Assembly (NCBI GenBank): GCA_005524015.1
Contig: SULG01000009.1
Span: 1 to 64,000, forward strand
Origin: Candidatus Jettenia ecosi
GTDB taxonomy: Bacteria; Planctomycetota; Brocadiia; Brocadiales; Brocadiaceae
Length of the DNA: 64,000 nt
Direction: 5' to 3'
Below, one piece after another: positions 56,502 through 64,000 of the stretch. The notes beneath the pieces were generated by a model, which was not told the DNA's origin, made no database searches, and saw only the letters and a list, made by a program, of their open reading frames with translations. A program made the translations under genes and the position numbers. Positions within the stretch are counted from its first letter, which is position 1. Each line of letters opens with the position of its first letter.

Positions 56502-58208
56502 TTATTCTTCAGAATATGCAAAGCGTTTCATCGTAATAGCATCTACAGGACAACGATTAACACACAATCCGCACCGGATGCATTTTTCTTCATTAATAAC
56601 CATAACGGCATCCCAATCATCAGGGACTGGATCTTTATTATCTAAAATACCGGCATCCTCAACATATTCACGTGATACCATAGATATACAATTGTGTGGG
56701 CAGACATCAATACAACCACCACATAATATGCATTTTTCATCGATAAATATATTAAAATGGCAAAGCAGACACCTCCCGGCCTCCTTAAAGGTATTTTCCT
56801 TCGAAAGCCCCAGTTCTGTCTCTGTATGGAGATTCAGCCTTTCTTCCACGGGAATGTTATCTTGCTTTTGTCTGGGTATTGCCTCATAATCAGGTATTCT
56901 TCCGGAAGGGGATTGCTCTTTATAATAAAATTTGTATCCTGTCCTTTCCTGCCCTGTTAAGAATTTATGTATCGACCTTGCAGCTTTTCTGCCGTCTGCT
57001 ATCACCTCAATTACATTTCTGGGGCCTGTTACACAATCACCGCCTGCAAATACACCTTCTCTTGTAGTCATAAAACTTTCCTGGTCTATGACAGGCATCC
57101 CCCAGTGATTCACCTTTATACCAAACTTTTCTGAAAGGAATCCTATATCTGGTGATTGTCCAATAGCTGCTATTACTACATTTACCGGTATTGTAAAATT
57201 GCTTCCTTCAATAGGTACTGGACGCCTTCGGCCTTTGTCGTCTGGTTCGCCGAGTCTATTTTTTATACATTCGAGATGCGTTACCTTCGAGCCATGCCCT
57301 TCAACGATCTTTATAGGCGAAGTTAAAAAATATATCTTTATACCCTCTTCCTCTGCCATGTTTACTTCCGCTTCACCGGCCGACATCTCCTCTAAACTTC
57401 TCCGGTAAACGATAGAAATCTCCTGAGCGCCCAGCCTGAGCGACGAGCGTGCGCAATCTATAGCGGTAAATCCCCCTCCAATCACTACAACCTTTTCAGG
57501 GATAGTTTTTATCATTCCGAGGTTTGTATTCTTCATAAAGGTAATGCCATGCATTACCCCGGAAATATCTTCACCAGGAATATCAAGTGACTGTGATTTA
57601 TGGGCGCCCGTGGCAATGTACACAGCCTTGAATTCCTTTAACAAGATGTTAAACTTATCATAGGTATCGATAGAGCTGTTTAAGCAGATATCAACCCCAA
57701 TCTCTTTTATCCGGTTCACAGCGTCTTCTATAGTACTACGCGGTAACCGGTAAGGCGGGATACCCACACTTAACATGCCGCCAGCAAGCGGTAAAGCCTC
57801 GTAAATAACAACATCGTGCCCTTTAAAAGCCAAATCGTTCGCTGCGGCAAGACCTGAAGGTCCTGAACCAATTATTGCAATACGATTACCTGTTTTTTTT
57901 CTGTTTCCTGGTTTTCCAGGAAACATTTTGCTGGCGAAATCTGCTGCGCTTCTCTTAAGCGAACATATGGCGATAGGCTTATCGATTGCGCCGCGGCGGC
58001 ATGCAGTTTCACAGGGATGGGTACATACCCTGCCGAGAATATGAGGGAAAAGATTTGCCATGAAATTAAGATGCAAAGAACCATCAAAGTCTCCCGCAGC
58101 TATGCGTTCTATGTAATTCATGGCTGGCGTATTGACAGGGCATGCATACTGGCAATTTATGTTTTCCCTGAACCAGTGGTCATCGGCTTTAAATATCCTA
58201 TAATTCAC
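56502..58208 (-). CDS. GltD-like NAD(P)H flavoprotein with two [4Fe-4S] clusters
   Basis: 568 residues from a GTG at 58208 (GGAG about 13 bp upstream). N-terminal cysteine-rich Fer4_20-like segment (INCQYACPVNTPAM ... GRVCTHPCETACRRG), then FAD-binding IAIIGSGPSGLAAANDLAFK and a second dinucleotide fold KVVVIGGGFTAIDCARSSLR for NAD(P), with AGGDCVTGPRNVIEVIADGR near the end of the GltD region. The C-terminus adds a ferredoxin with two cluster motifs (CILCGGCIDVCPHNC and CIRCGLCVNRCP). Such a subunit would couple the quinone pool to NAD(P)+ or ferredoxin inside the bc-type complex, as proposed for anammox complexes. Confidence 0.88.
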   Translation of the reverse strand: MNYRIFKADDHWFRENINCQYACPVNTPAMNYIERIAAGDFDGSLHLNFMANLFPHILGRVCTHPCETACRRGAIDKPIAICSLKRSAADFASKMFPGKPGNRKKTGNRIAIIGSGPSGLAAANDLAFKGHDVVIYEALPLAGGMLSVGIPPYRLPRSTIEDAVNRIKEIGVDICLNSSIDTYDKFNILLKEFKAVYIATGAHKSQSLDIPGEDISGVMHGITFMKNTNLGMIKTIPEKVVVIGGGFTAIDCARSSLRLGAQEISIVYRRSLEEMSAGEAEVNMAEEEGIKIYFLTSPIKIVEGHGSKVTHLECIKNRLGEPDDKGRRRPVPIEGSNFTIPVNVVIAAIGQSPDIGFLSEKFGIKVNHWGMPVIDQESFMTTREGVFAGGDCVTGPRNVIEVIADGRKAARSIHKFLTGQERTGYKFYYKEQSPSGRIPDYEAIPRQKQDNIPVEERLNLHTETELGLSKENTFKEAGRCLLCHFNIFIDEKCILCGGCIDVCPHNCISMVSREYVEDAGILDNKDPVPDDWDAVMVINEEKCIRCGLCVNRCPVDAITMKRFAYSEE

Positions 58209-58214
58209 GGGATG

Positions 58215-58367
58215 TCATTCTCCTTTTTGACGCCTTTTCTGTTCCATCCGCTTATCGTTTTCAAATGCTTGCTTGAAAGTAAGCCATGTAAAGAAAAATA
58301 ACAAGAGTATGAGACCGACAATGGGAATGTTATCAGGTTTTGTTATAATTGCCCAGATGTGTTCCAT
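58215..58367 (-). CDS. Fifty-residue membrane protein of the Rieske/cyt b operon
   Basis: ATG at 58367 to TGA at 58215-58217. It begins MEHIWAIITKPDNIPIVGLI, continues with a single membrane helix (IVGLILLLFFFTWLTF) and ends in a charged tail (ENDKRMEQKRRQKGE). It sits 27 bp after cytochrome b N-terminal half and 6 bp before the flavoprotein start, so translational coupling is likely. It resembles small single-span subunits of cytochrome complexes (Pet/CcoQ-like) in form; it might anchor the flavoprotein. It is easily missed by gene callers. Confidence 0.75.
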   Translation of the reverse strand: MEHIWAIITKPDNIPIVGLILLLFFFTWLTFKQAFENDKRMEQKRRQKGE

Positions 58368-58394
58368 GATTACCTATTAAAATTTACCTTATAG

Positions 58395-59222
58395 TTAGAG
58401 TGGCCCAGAAATGCCTCCATCCTTGCGAATTCGCCAGAAGTGTACCATCATAAACACGCTGATGATAAGCGGCAATCCTATACAGTGCCATACGTATGCC
58501 CTTAATAAGGCATTGCCACCAACGATTGAACCGCCTAAGAGCGCAAATCGTATATCATTATGCGCCGTTATTCCGAGTTGTTCTCCAAAAGGCCCTTCGT
58601 GGCCCAGTAAAGGTGCCGAGCGGGCCATGTTTGTGCCTACCGTCACAGCCCAAAATCCTAATTGATCCCAGGTAAGCAAGTAGCCGGTAAAACTTAAAAG
58701 GAGGGTAAGCACCAGCAGAACAACGCCCACACACCAGTTAAATTCCCTTGGTGGTTTGTAAGACCCTGTCGCAAATACACGAAACATATGGAACCATACC
58801 GTTATAATCATCAGATGAGCGCTCCATCGGTGCAAATTCCTTAAAATTACACCGAAGGGTACTTGAGACTCCAGGTCTTTTATATCCCAATATGCATCAC
58901 GAACGGTAGGGTGGTAATAAAACATCAAAAGTACGCCCGTGAATGTTAGTACCAGAAACAAGAAGAAACTAATGCCGCCCATACACCAGGTGAATTTTAA
59001 TTGGGGCGCATGTCTTTTAACCTTTGCCGGATGCAAATGCATAAAGACGTTTGAGACAATCTTTAGCATGCGGTTCTTGGGCGTATCTGCAAAGGTGTGT
59101 CTGAAAATAGATTTCCAGACTTGAGAATGAACGGTTACATCTTTCAACATGCTAAGCAATCCCTTTTCTTTCAGCATGTTTCTGTATTTTTCCAAAAAAT
59201 TTTTGTTTGGTTTATGAGTCAT
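58395..59222 (-). CDS. Cytochrome b N-terminal half (b6-like)
   Basis: 275 residues. After an 85-residue soluble N-terminus, helices carry the b-heme His pairs: [20 protein letters not shown] and [20 protein letters not shown] (His of WH and later VHFW). The quinol-site motif [18 protein letters not shown] is conserved. It forms, with the Rieske protein and the C-terminal half, the quinol-oxidising core. The Rieske gene stop and this start are separated by one base. Length is greater than cyanobacterial b6 (about 215). Confidence 0.92.
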   Translation of the reverse strand: MTHKPNKNFLEKYRNMLKEKGLLSMLKDVTVHSQVWKSIFRHTFADTPKNRMLKIVSNVFMHLHPAKVKRHAPQLKFTWCMGGISFFLFLVLTFTGVLLMFYYHPTVRDAYWDIKDLESQVPFGVILRNLHRWSAHLMIITVWFHMFRVFATGSYKPPREFNWCVGVVLLVLTLLLSFTGYLLTWDQLGFWAVTVGTNMARSAPLLGHEGPFGEQLGITAHNDIRFALLGGSIVGGNALLRAYVWHCIGLPLIISVFMMVHFWRIRKDGGISGPL

Positions 59223-59223
59223 T

Positions 59224-59730
59224 TTACACCTTCAAGAATGCGCCAGTCTTATTCCATTCCCCCCGCTCGCCTCTGAACCTTATTCCTTCATCAACGATTA
59301 TTTGGCCATTATCATCCAATGCAACCTTAAATCTTTCCAAAGGTCTTGGAGCAGGGCCCTCAATATTCAATCCTTCCGGAGTAAACCCGCTCCCATGGCA
59401 GGGGCATTTAAATTTTCCTTCTGCTGCAAGCCAGTTAGGAGTGCAACCCAGATGGGTGCATTTTGCTTCGATTACATACAATTTATCAACCTCTCTGATT
59501 ATCCATATCCTGAACTGTTTTTTAAACCTTTCGCTTACCCCTGCCGTGTATTGAAAAGGGTACCCGATTGTATACCTTGTTGGCGGTTCAAGGATAGTTC
59601 TGGGGTAAAAGAACCTGACAACTGTGCCCAATACGGTTGTCAAAAATACCCCTATAAACCCCCATCCGATAAAGTACAAGAATCTTCGGCGATTTACCGG
59701 GGTTTCTCTCTCTTTTATTGCTATTGACAT
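59224..59730 (-). CDS. Rieske iron-sulfur protein
   Basis: 168 residues, first gene of the operon, ATG at 59730 with AGAGGTG. One membrane helix ([20 protein letters not shown]) near the N-terminus, then the [2Fe-2S] ligand boxes [11 protein letters not shown] and [14 protein letters not shown] (two Cys and two His). It takes electrons from quinol at cytochrome b and passes them to cytochrome c. A clear promoter is not visible upstream. Confidence 0.94.
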   Translation of the reverse strand: MSIAIKERETPVNRRRFLYFIGWGFIGVFLTTVLGTVVRFFYPRTILEPPTRYTIGYPFQYTAGVSERFKKQFRIWIIREVDKLYVIEAKCTHLGCTPNWLAAEGKFKCPCHGSGFTPEGLNIEGPAPRPLERFKVALDDNGQIIVDEGIRFRGERGEWNKTGAFLKV

Positions 59731-60103
59731 AACACCTCTGATTTACATTCCCATAAGAATATTTATCGCCTCGCAGTCATTCATCGGTACTCCATTTACC
59801 CTTTTACGCTAATCATATTCTTATAGCAACAACAAGGCTGTATGTCCATAAAATTTAATGTTAATTTGGAATTTTATAACCAAAGATATAAAAATACTGA
59901 GATGCGCATCTGGAGAAGGATGAAACTGGACGGAACATAATGAAACCAAATAAAATGAGTTATGATTTGATTGCGTCATCACGGACAAACGATCCCTATT
60001 GAAGACATACAGGGACATGGTTTGTCCGTGCCACCCTTAACTAAACAATACCTTATAGAATCCCATGCATGAATAAATCAGACATGGACAAATATATTAA
60101 TTT
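59731..60103. other. Intergenic, 373 bp, with a hairpin repeat
   Basis: Upstream of the Rieske operon. CACGGACAAAC (59980-59990) and GTTTGTCCGTG (60020-60030) are an 11-bp inverted repeat, followed by CCACCC, as in the hairpin at 52575-52611. No gene was recognised. The operon promoter should lie at 59750-59900, but no consensus could be picked. Confidence 0.5.
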
Positions 60104-61351
60104 CTATTGAGTAGCTAAACTATGCAAAACGTCTACAGCCCTGTCGAATTGCATGACATTATTAAGTATGAGAAACACAAGGAGTATCCCTGTGAGTGTT
60201 AAGGCAATCAGGCGTGCACGTGTCTGTGTGCTTAATGCTGCGAGAATTACTAAAAGTGGCGCAAAATGTAACGAGTAAAGAAACGTTTCCGTCCCGTACA
60301 TGAGATGCAAGACAAATTGTCCTAATAAGATAAGACCCAAAGCAATACGCAGTTGCCGGTTTTGCCTCGAAAAGAATAAGCTCCATAAACCTAAACCAAA
60401 CAGTGGCGCCCATAGCCCAACGGCAATAACCCCCCAGACACTTCCTGAACCTGGTGAAGAGGACTGTGTAGCCATTATTGTTATTACCTTATTATTGTCT
60501 TTTACTTTCTCCTGTAACTTGAAGGCAGGCATTACTATCGAATGGAATACAAATGACCTGGCAACATGTACCCGATCAGTGAATTTTGGAGGAAGCATAT
60601 ATCTTTTTTCGCCACTAATTTTGTGAAAAAGTAGTACTTTTGGGAAAAAATGAGATTGTATTATCCACAATAAGACCACAACACAAAATGCACCAGCCGT
60701 GATGATCAAAGCCCGTTGCCGGGAAAATTTTACAAAGGCAATGATGATTCCAGCCATCCAATTGGTTATCGTGAAACTAAAGGTCAGGACGCTGACAATG
60801 ACATACCAAAACGAAGAGATCTTTTGATGTTGGGCTAGCACAATAATTCCCAGAGATAACAAGATACTTAGTGAGCCAAAAGAAAAAGTTTCCGGAACAG
60901 TAAACCAGAAAACTGAGGCTGCGCTCATTGCTCCTAATATGCTAAACAACGTTGCATCAATACGGCGGCAGCCAATAAGGCGTAAGAGTATAAACAGAGC
61001 GCTAATCCAAAGCGAAGCTACTATAGTAATGATTGTTCTTACCGATTCGGCAGGTGTAAGTTGAAAAACAATACGCAATGCTTTCGTTGGCGGATACGTC
61101 ATAAGTGGAAATAGTGGATGTACGTTCGTGCGCCAATGGTTACCAAATCGATTTGTCATATCATTGGTAACGCGAAGGACATCTGTATCAAACCAAAAAT
61201 CTAATTTGTGATATATGAAATCATCTATGTACTGTGAAAATTGATATGATACAAGGGTTATGAGCGCAATGAGAAACATTAAGATTAGCAAATCATACCT
61301 TGTCTCTTGTATGACAACGATCTTTGTCGTGATAATTTCTTGACTTTCCAT
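60104..61351 (-). CDS. Polytopic membrane protein, GT-C glycosyltransferase-like
   Basis: 415 residues, about ten membrane helices (first YDLLILMFLIALITLVSYQF). The loop after helix 1 carries HKLDFWFDTDVLRV and GNHWRTNVHPLFPLMTYPP, with a DTD acidic motif and a His-x-Leu-Phe-Pro segment as in membrane-embedded (dolichyl/polyprenyl-phosphate dependent) mannosyl- and arabinosyltransferase-like proteins. No signature specific enough to name the sugar. It stands divergent from a UbiA-family prenyltransferase gene, whose family makes decaprenyl-phosphoribose; the two may serve one glycan pathway. The call is by fold only. Confidence 0.6.
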   Translation of the reverse strand: MESQEIITTKIVVIQETRYDLLILMFLIALITLVSYQFSQYIDDFIYHKLDFWFDTDVLRVTNDMTNRFGNHWRTNVHPLFPLMTYPPTKALRIVFQLTPAESVRTIITIVASLWISALFILLRLIGCRRIDATLFSILGAMSAASVFWFTVPETFSFGSLSILLSLGIIVLAQHQKISSFWYVIVSVLTFSFTITNWMAGIIIAFVKFSRQRALIITAGAFCVVVLLWIIQSHFFPKVLLFHKISGEKRYMLPPKFTDRVHVARSFVFHSIVMPAFKLQEKVKDNNKVITIMATQSSSPGSGSVWGVIAVGLWAPLFGLGLWSLFFSRQNRQLRIALGLILLGQFVLHLMYGTETFLYSLHFAPLLVILAALSTQTRARLIALTLTGILLVFLILNNVMQFDRAVDVLHSLATQ

Positions 61352-61875
61352 CAGAATTTAGTTCCAACAACCAAATACTGTGCTTTTAAGTTCATGTATC
61401 AGGAAATTCAAAGTTTTTCATTATGCCATTACAAAAAAACATGTTCTTTATACTTTATAAATTCCTTCGCATTTTATGTTCCTTTTTTGGGAAAAATGAA
61501 AGATTTCATCAGTTGTTTAACCCTTGCATCTTTCAACAATACGATATATCACGCTTTTTACCTCTGTTCTTGCGTGACATGTTACGCTTTTGTGAAGGCA
61601 CATTTATGTGACATAATAAATACTGACTATGTTTATTATCCATTCATTTCCTTACCCTCTGCCATAATTTTCTCTTGTTTTTCTGATTAAAAATATAATT
61701 TTCAATGAAATCAAAGAACCATCCTCCTATACAACAAAGTTTTATTTGTTTTTTCTTTTGTACGGTATGTTTTTTGAAGTTTAAAATATAATTGTCATTA
61801 ATTCTTGAGGCGGAACCTCAAAAGCACAATTCGGAAAATAGCTTTCCCTTTGCTTTTCATCTTCGTTTTAGAACC
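61352..61875. other. AT-rich divergent intergenic region, 524 bp
   Basis: Frames here are short, lack ribosome sites and are Phe/Cys-rich without known motifs. No repeats were seen. It must contain promoters for both flanking genes. Confidence 0.5.
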
Positions 61876-63252
61876 ATGAACAAAAATAACAACCTGGAAA
61901 ATAGTGTTCCCCTTTGTGTCGATCCGGATGGCACGCTGGTTAAAACTAATATTCTGACCGAGGCCTTCCTTATCTTATTAAGACGCAACATCCTGTTCGT
62001 CTTTATTGCTCCCCTTTGGCTCTTAAAGGGAAAATCTTACTTCACGCAGCAGATCACTAATCGGGTAGATCTGGATATCCATTCATTACCTTACAATAGG
62101 AAATTCATAGGCTACTTGCAGGAACAACACGAAGAAGGGCGATGCCTGATTCTGATCACAAACTTAAACGATAAATATACCCGTCAAATTGCCGAATATA
62201 TTGGTTTTTTTGATTATGTCTTAACGAGTAATGACCATGGAAAGCTTAAGCAGTTAAAAGACAGCTTTGGAATAAAAGGATTCGATTACGCAGGTAATTT
62301 ACGTAACGATTTGGAGATTTGGCAACATGCACGACAGGTAATTCCGGTTAATCCAAAATCTAGCGCCAAATCCACTATTCGTCCTCCTCCGGAAAAGACA
62401 ACAAGTATCATCAAACAGATATTTCACAGATGGTACCGGGATATCAAGGTTTATCTGCATGCGTTGCGCATACACCAGTGGCTTAAGAATCTCCTGGTAT
62501 TCGTACCTTTGATTACTGCCCATCAACTTACTAATATCCCGCTTTTCTTACAAACCACGATTGGATTTTTTGCTTTTAGTCTGTGCGCTTCCAGCGTTTA
62601 CTTACTTAACGACCTGCTTGACTTATCTGTTGACCGAAAACATCCGCGAAAACGATATCGGCCTTTTGCTGCGGGTACCATTCCCATTAAGCATGGCATG
62701 CTGCTAATTCCTGCACTCCTTCTGGCATCCTTTGGCATCGCGCTCTCGCTACCCGGAAAATTTCTCGCTATACTGGGCACTTACTATGTTCTAACCCTGG
62801 CTTACTCCTTATGGTTGAAGAAGAAAATGCTCGTAGATGTACTGGCATTGACAGCGCTTTATACCCTGAGAATCCTTGCTGGCTCGTCAACAGTCTTTAT
62901 CGTATCATCATTCTGGCTCCTGGCCTTCTCCTTATTTATCTTCCTCAGCCTGGCAATGATCAAACGATATTCGGAATTAATTGGGTTACGGGGCCCTTTT
63001 GAAAAGTTCATAAAGGGACGTAATTATCATATATCCGATTTATCTACGCTCAAGGGATTGGGAATTTCAAGCGGACACATGGCGGTGCTTGTACTTGCCT
63101 TGTATATCAATAGCGAGGATATTCGGGTGATGTACACCCATCCTACCATGATTTGGCTGTTATGTCCTCTCGTGCTCTATTGGATAAGCCGGATTTGGCT
63201 GCTTGCCGGGCGAGGCAAGTTACATGATGACCCTATAATTATGACCCTATAA
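61876..63252 (+). CDS. HAD-UbiA fusion (decaprenylphosphoryl phosphoribosyltransferase-like), C-terminus frameshifted
   Basis: 458 residues from ATG 61876; a TTG at 61792 gives a longer alternative. Residues 10-170 are a HAD-like domain starting VPLCVDPDGTLVKTN (DxDGT with Pro as x). The UbiA domain has NDLLDLSVDRKHPRKRYRP (first Asp-rich motif) and LKKKMLVDVLALTALYTLR (second). Relatives join phosphoribosyl pyrophosphate to polyprenyl phosphate for wall arabinan precursors. A 14-bp tandem repeat (ATGACCCTATAATT at 63227-63240 and 63241-63254) shifts the frame; with one copy the protein would continue IIFAIKDRISKLIAIV to a stop at 63324-63326, completing the last membrane helix. As written it ends IIMTL. 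Confidence 0.85.
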   Translation: MNKNNNLENSVPLCVDPDGTLVKTNILTEAFLILLRRNILFVFIAPLWLLKGKSYFTQQITNRVDLDIHSLPYNRKFIGYLQEQHEEGRCLILITNLNDKYTRQIAEYIGFFDYVLTSNDHGKLKQLKDSFGIKGFDYAGNLRNDLEIWQHARQVIPVNPKSSAKSTIRPPPEKTTSIIKQIFHRWYRDIKVYLHALRIHQWLKNLLVFVPLITAHQLTNIPLFLQTTIGFFAFSLCASSVYLLNDLLDLSVDRKHPRKRYRPFAAGTIPIKHGMLLIPALLLASFGIALSLPGKFLAILGTYYVLTLAYSLWLKKKMLVDVLALTALYTLRILAGSSTVFIVSSFWLLAFSLFIFLSLAMIKRYSELIGLRGPFEKFIKGRNYHISDLSTLKGLGISSGHMAVLVLALYINSEDIRVMYTHPTMIWLLCPLVLYWISRIWLLAGRGKLHDDPIIMTL

Positions 63253-63326
63253 TTTTTGCCATCAAAGACCGAATCAGCAAATTAATAGCCATCGTAACTA
63301 TCGTTATTCTGTGGATGGCAATATAA

Positions 63327-63538
63327 GTATGCCCTTAGCACAGTGCTTTGGTTACCCGTGCTCTCAAAGGTCAACGTAGGTCTGCTTATCCATTTGTATT
63401 GTAAGGCTTGGGTGTATTCTCATCGCGATATTTGGTTGGCTAATCTTTTATGAATCTATCAGTATTGCCGGGGCTATAGGAACTATTCTTACCGCTCCTG
63501 GTATATACCCGATTTCAAAATCATACATCCATACTTAA
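63327..63538 (+). pseudogene. Remnant of a small EamA/ArnE-like membrane transporter
   Basis: Two frames together read like the end of a four-helix drug/metabolite (SMR/ArnE-type) protein: ALSTVLWLPVLSKVNVGLLI in one frame (about 63331-63390), then after a shift LGCILIAIFGWLIFYESISI and AGAIGTILTAPGIYPISK to a TAA at 63536-63538. The pattern WLxFxE...S..G..G..L is that of the last two helices. No start is visible, as the N-terminal half is missing. ArnE/ArnF-like proteins flip polyprenyl-linked sugars, which fits the neighbouring prenyltransferase. Confidence 0.45.
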
Positions 63539-64000
63539 AACAACACCCGTTTCTTCTCTTCAAAGATAGCTTCGAAATGCTTGTCCCAATTCGTGCCACA
63601 CAGCGGCTCTTCTGTAATATCAGGATTTTTACAACCGCATACATACGCATAGATACCAAAGACCCTTGCCCACTCAGTAATTTGCTGGTAAGCCTGCTCT
63701 CTATACTGCGTATCCAGAACAAATATGCGGGATTTTTCTGCCGATAAATTCAGAGACTTTCCTTTCTCATAGTGCCTGAGGATCGTTTGCAAAAACGATG
63801 TATTTCTGAGTGCCTTACAGAGGTTCTTCTTTATCTGCGGCCGCAGGAATAAATAGTTAATACCTGTTGAATTCACACCAAATCCCTGGAGAATTTTAAA
63901 TAAAGCCGTTAGATTTGGCTTTGTATCGGTTACGCCAGGAATCAACGGATCTAATTTTATTTCCGGCAAAATACCGATAGCACAGAGCCGTTCAATATTT
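63535..64000 (-). CDS. Radical SAM protein, C-terminal part (runs off the window)
   Basis: The frame is open to the window edge (155 codons), so this is a 3' part of a gene; a TTG at 63969 is only an internal codon. It reads NIERLCAIGILPEIKLDPLI then PGVTDTKPNLTALFKILQGF and INYLFLRP, which matches the C-terminal half of spore-photolyase-like/Rv2578c-type radical SAM proteins. The CxxxCxxC site must lie beyond the edge. C-terminal Cys residues (VCGCKNPDITEEPLCGTN) could hold a second cluster. Function unknown. Confidence 0.65.
   Translation of the reverse strand, partial: NIERLCAIGILPEIKLDPLIPGVTDTKPNLTALFKILQGFGVNSTGINYLFLRPQIKKNLCKALRNTSFLQTILRHYEKGKSLNLSAEKSRIFVLDTQYREQAYQQITEWARVFGIYAYVCGCKNPDITEEPLCGTNWDKHFEAIFEEKKRVLF

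Noticed and set aside
56502-58208. CLLCH in the flavoprotein as a heme site
   Set aside because: It lies in the iron-sulfur C-terminal region of a cytoplasmic-type flavoprotein without a signal peptide.
61307-61690. Phe/Cys-rich 127-codon frame in the 61.4-kb spacer
   Set aside because: Overlaps the start of the divergent membrane-protein gene, lacks a ribosome site and has chance-like composition.

Overview
The window most likely comes from an anammox bacterium (Planctomycetes, Brocadiales). This is inferred from an octaheme hydroxylamine-oxidoreductase-like cytochrome (45279-46814), an operon for a Rieske/cytochrome b complex carrying its own NAD(P)H-type flavoprotein and an eight-heme cytochrome c (52796-59730), an AhbC/NirJ-type heme-biosynthesis radical SAM enzyme, a flavodiiron protein, low-to-moderate GC and long AT-rich spacers. 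The genus cannot be fixed from sequence reading alone. No rRNA, tRNA or CRISPR array was seen.

Layout. 1-2400: decayed IS630-family elements; one has inserted into, and cut the end off, a vapC toxin gene behind its vapB antitoxin. 2825-6311 (minus): three-gene operon around a GlmL/MutL-type ASKHA ATPase. 6585-17312 (plus): threonine synthase, HtpX, a Zn-ribbon protein, leuC, a giant fused activator/dehydratase-type protein, leuD and a flavodiiron protein. 17438-18268: an Ogg-type glycosylase. 19466-29732 (plus): a TPR protein with two RNA-polymerase alpha-CTD modules, ruvA, ruvB, queH, a SpoIID-like protein, tgt, yajC and a secDF fusion with a much enlarged SecF soluble domain. 30004-33393: LysM protein, PQQ-type propeller, ahbC. 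33528-36019 (minus): FadL-type porin and an HD-GYP response regulator. 37033-44710 (plus): receiver-GAF-PAS protein, B12-type radical SAM protein, ketosynthase with an altered active site, and a large sensor kinase.

45279-46814 is the octaheme HAO-like protein, followed by an NDUFA9-like reductase and a JAMM-DinG helicase fusion on the minus strand. 51242-52387 is a class V aminotransferase. 52796-59730 (minus) is the tightly packed Rieske/cytochrome b operon, including a 50-residue membrane protein. 60104-63538 looks like an envelope-glycan region (polytopic glycosyltransferase-like protein, HAD-UbiA prenyltransferase with a frameshifting 14-bp duplication, remnant of a small drug/metabolite transporter). 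The window ends inside a radical SAM gene.

Working together: the octaheme enzyme, the bc-type complex, the eight-heme cytochrome and AhbC fit a heme-rich, nitrogen-based respiratory metabolism. The most unusual items are the radical SAM/ketosynthase pair between related GAF-PAS signalling proteins, the TPR-alphaCTD protein, the enlarged SecF domain, the JAMM-DinG fusion, and a 287-bp hairpin-filled non-coding mobile element with a 9-bp target duplication.
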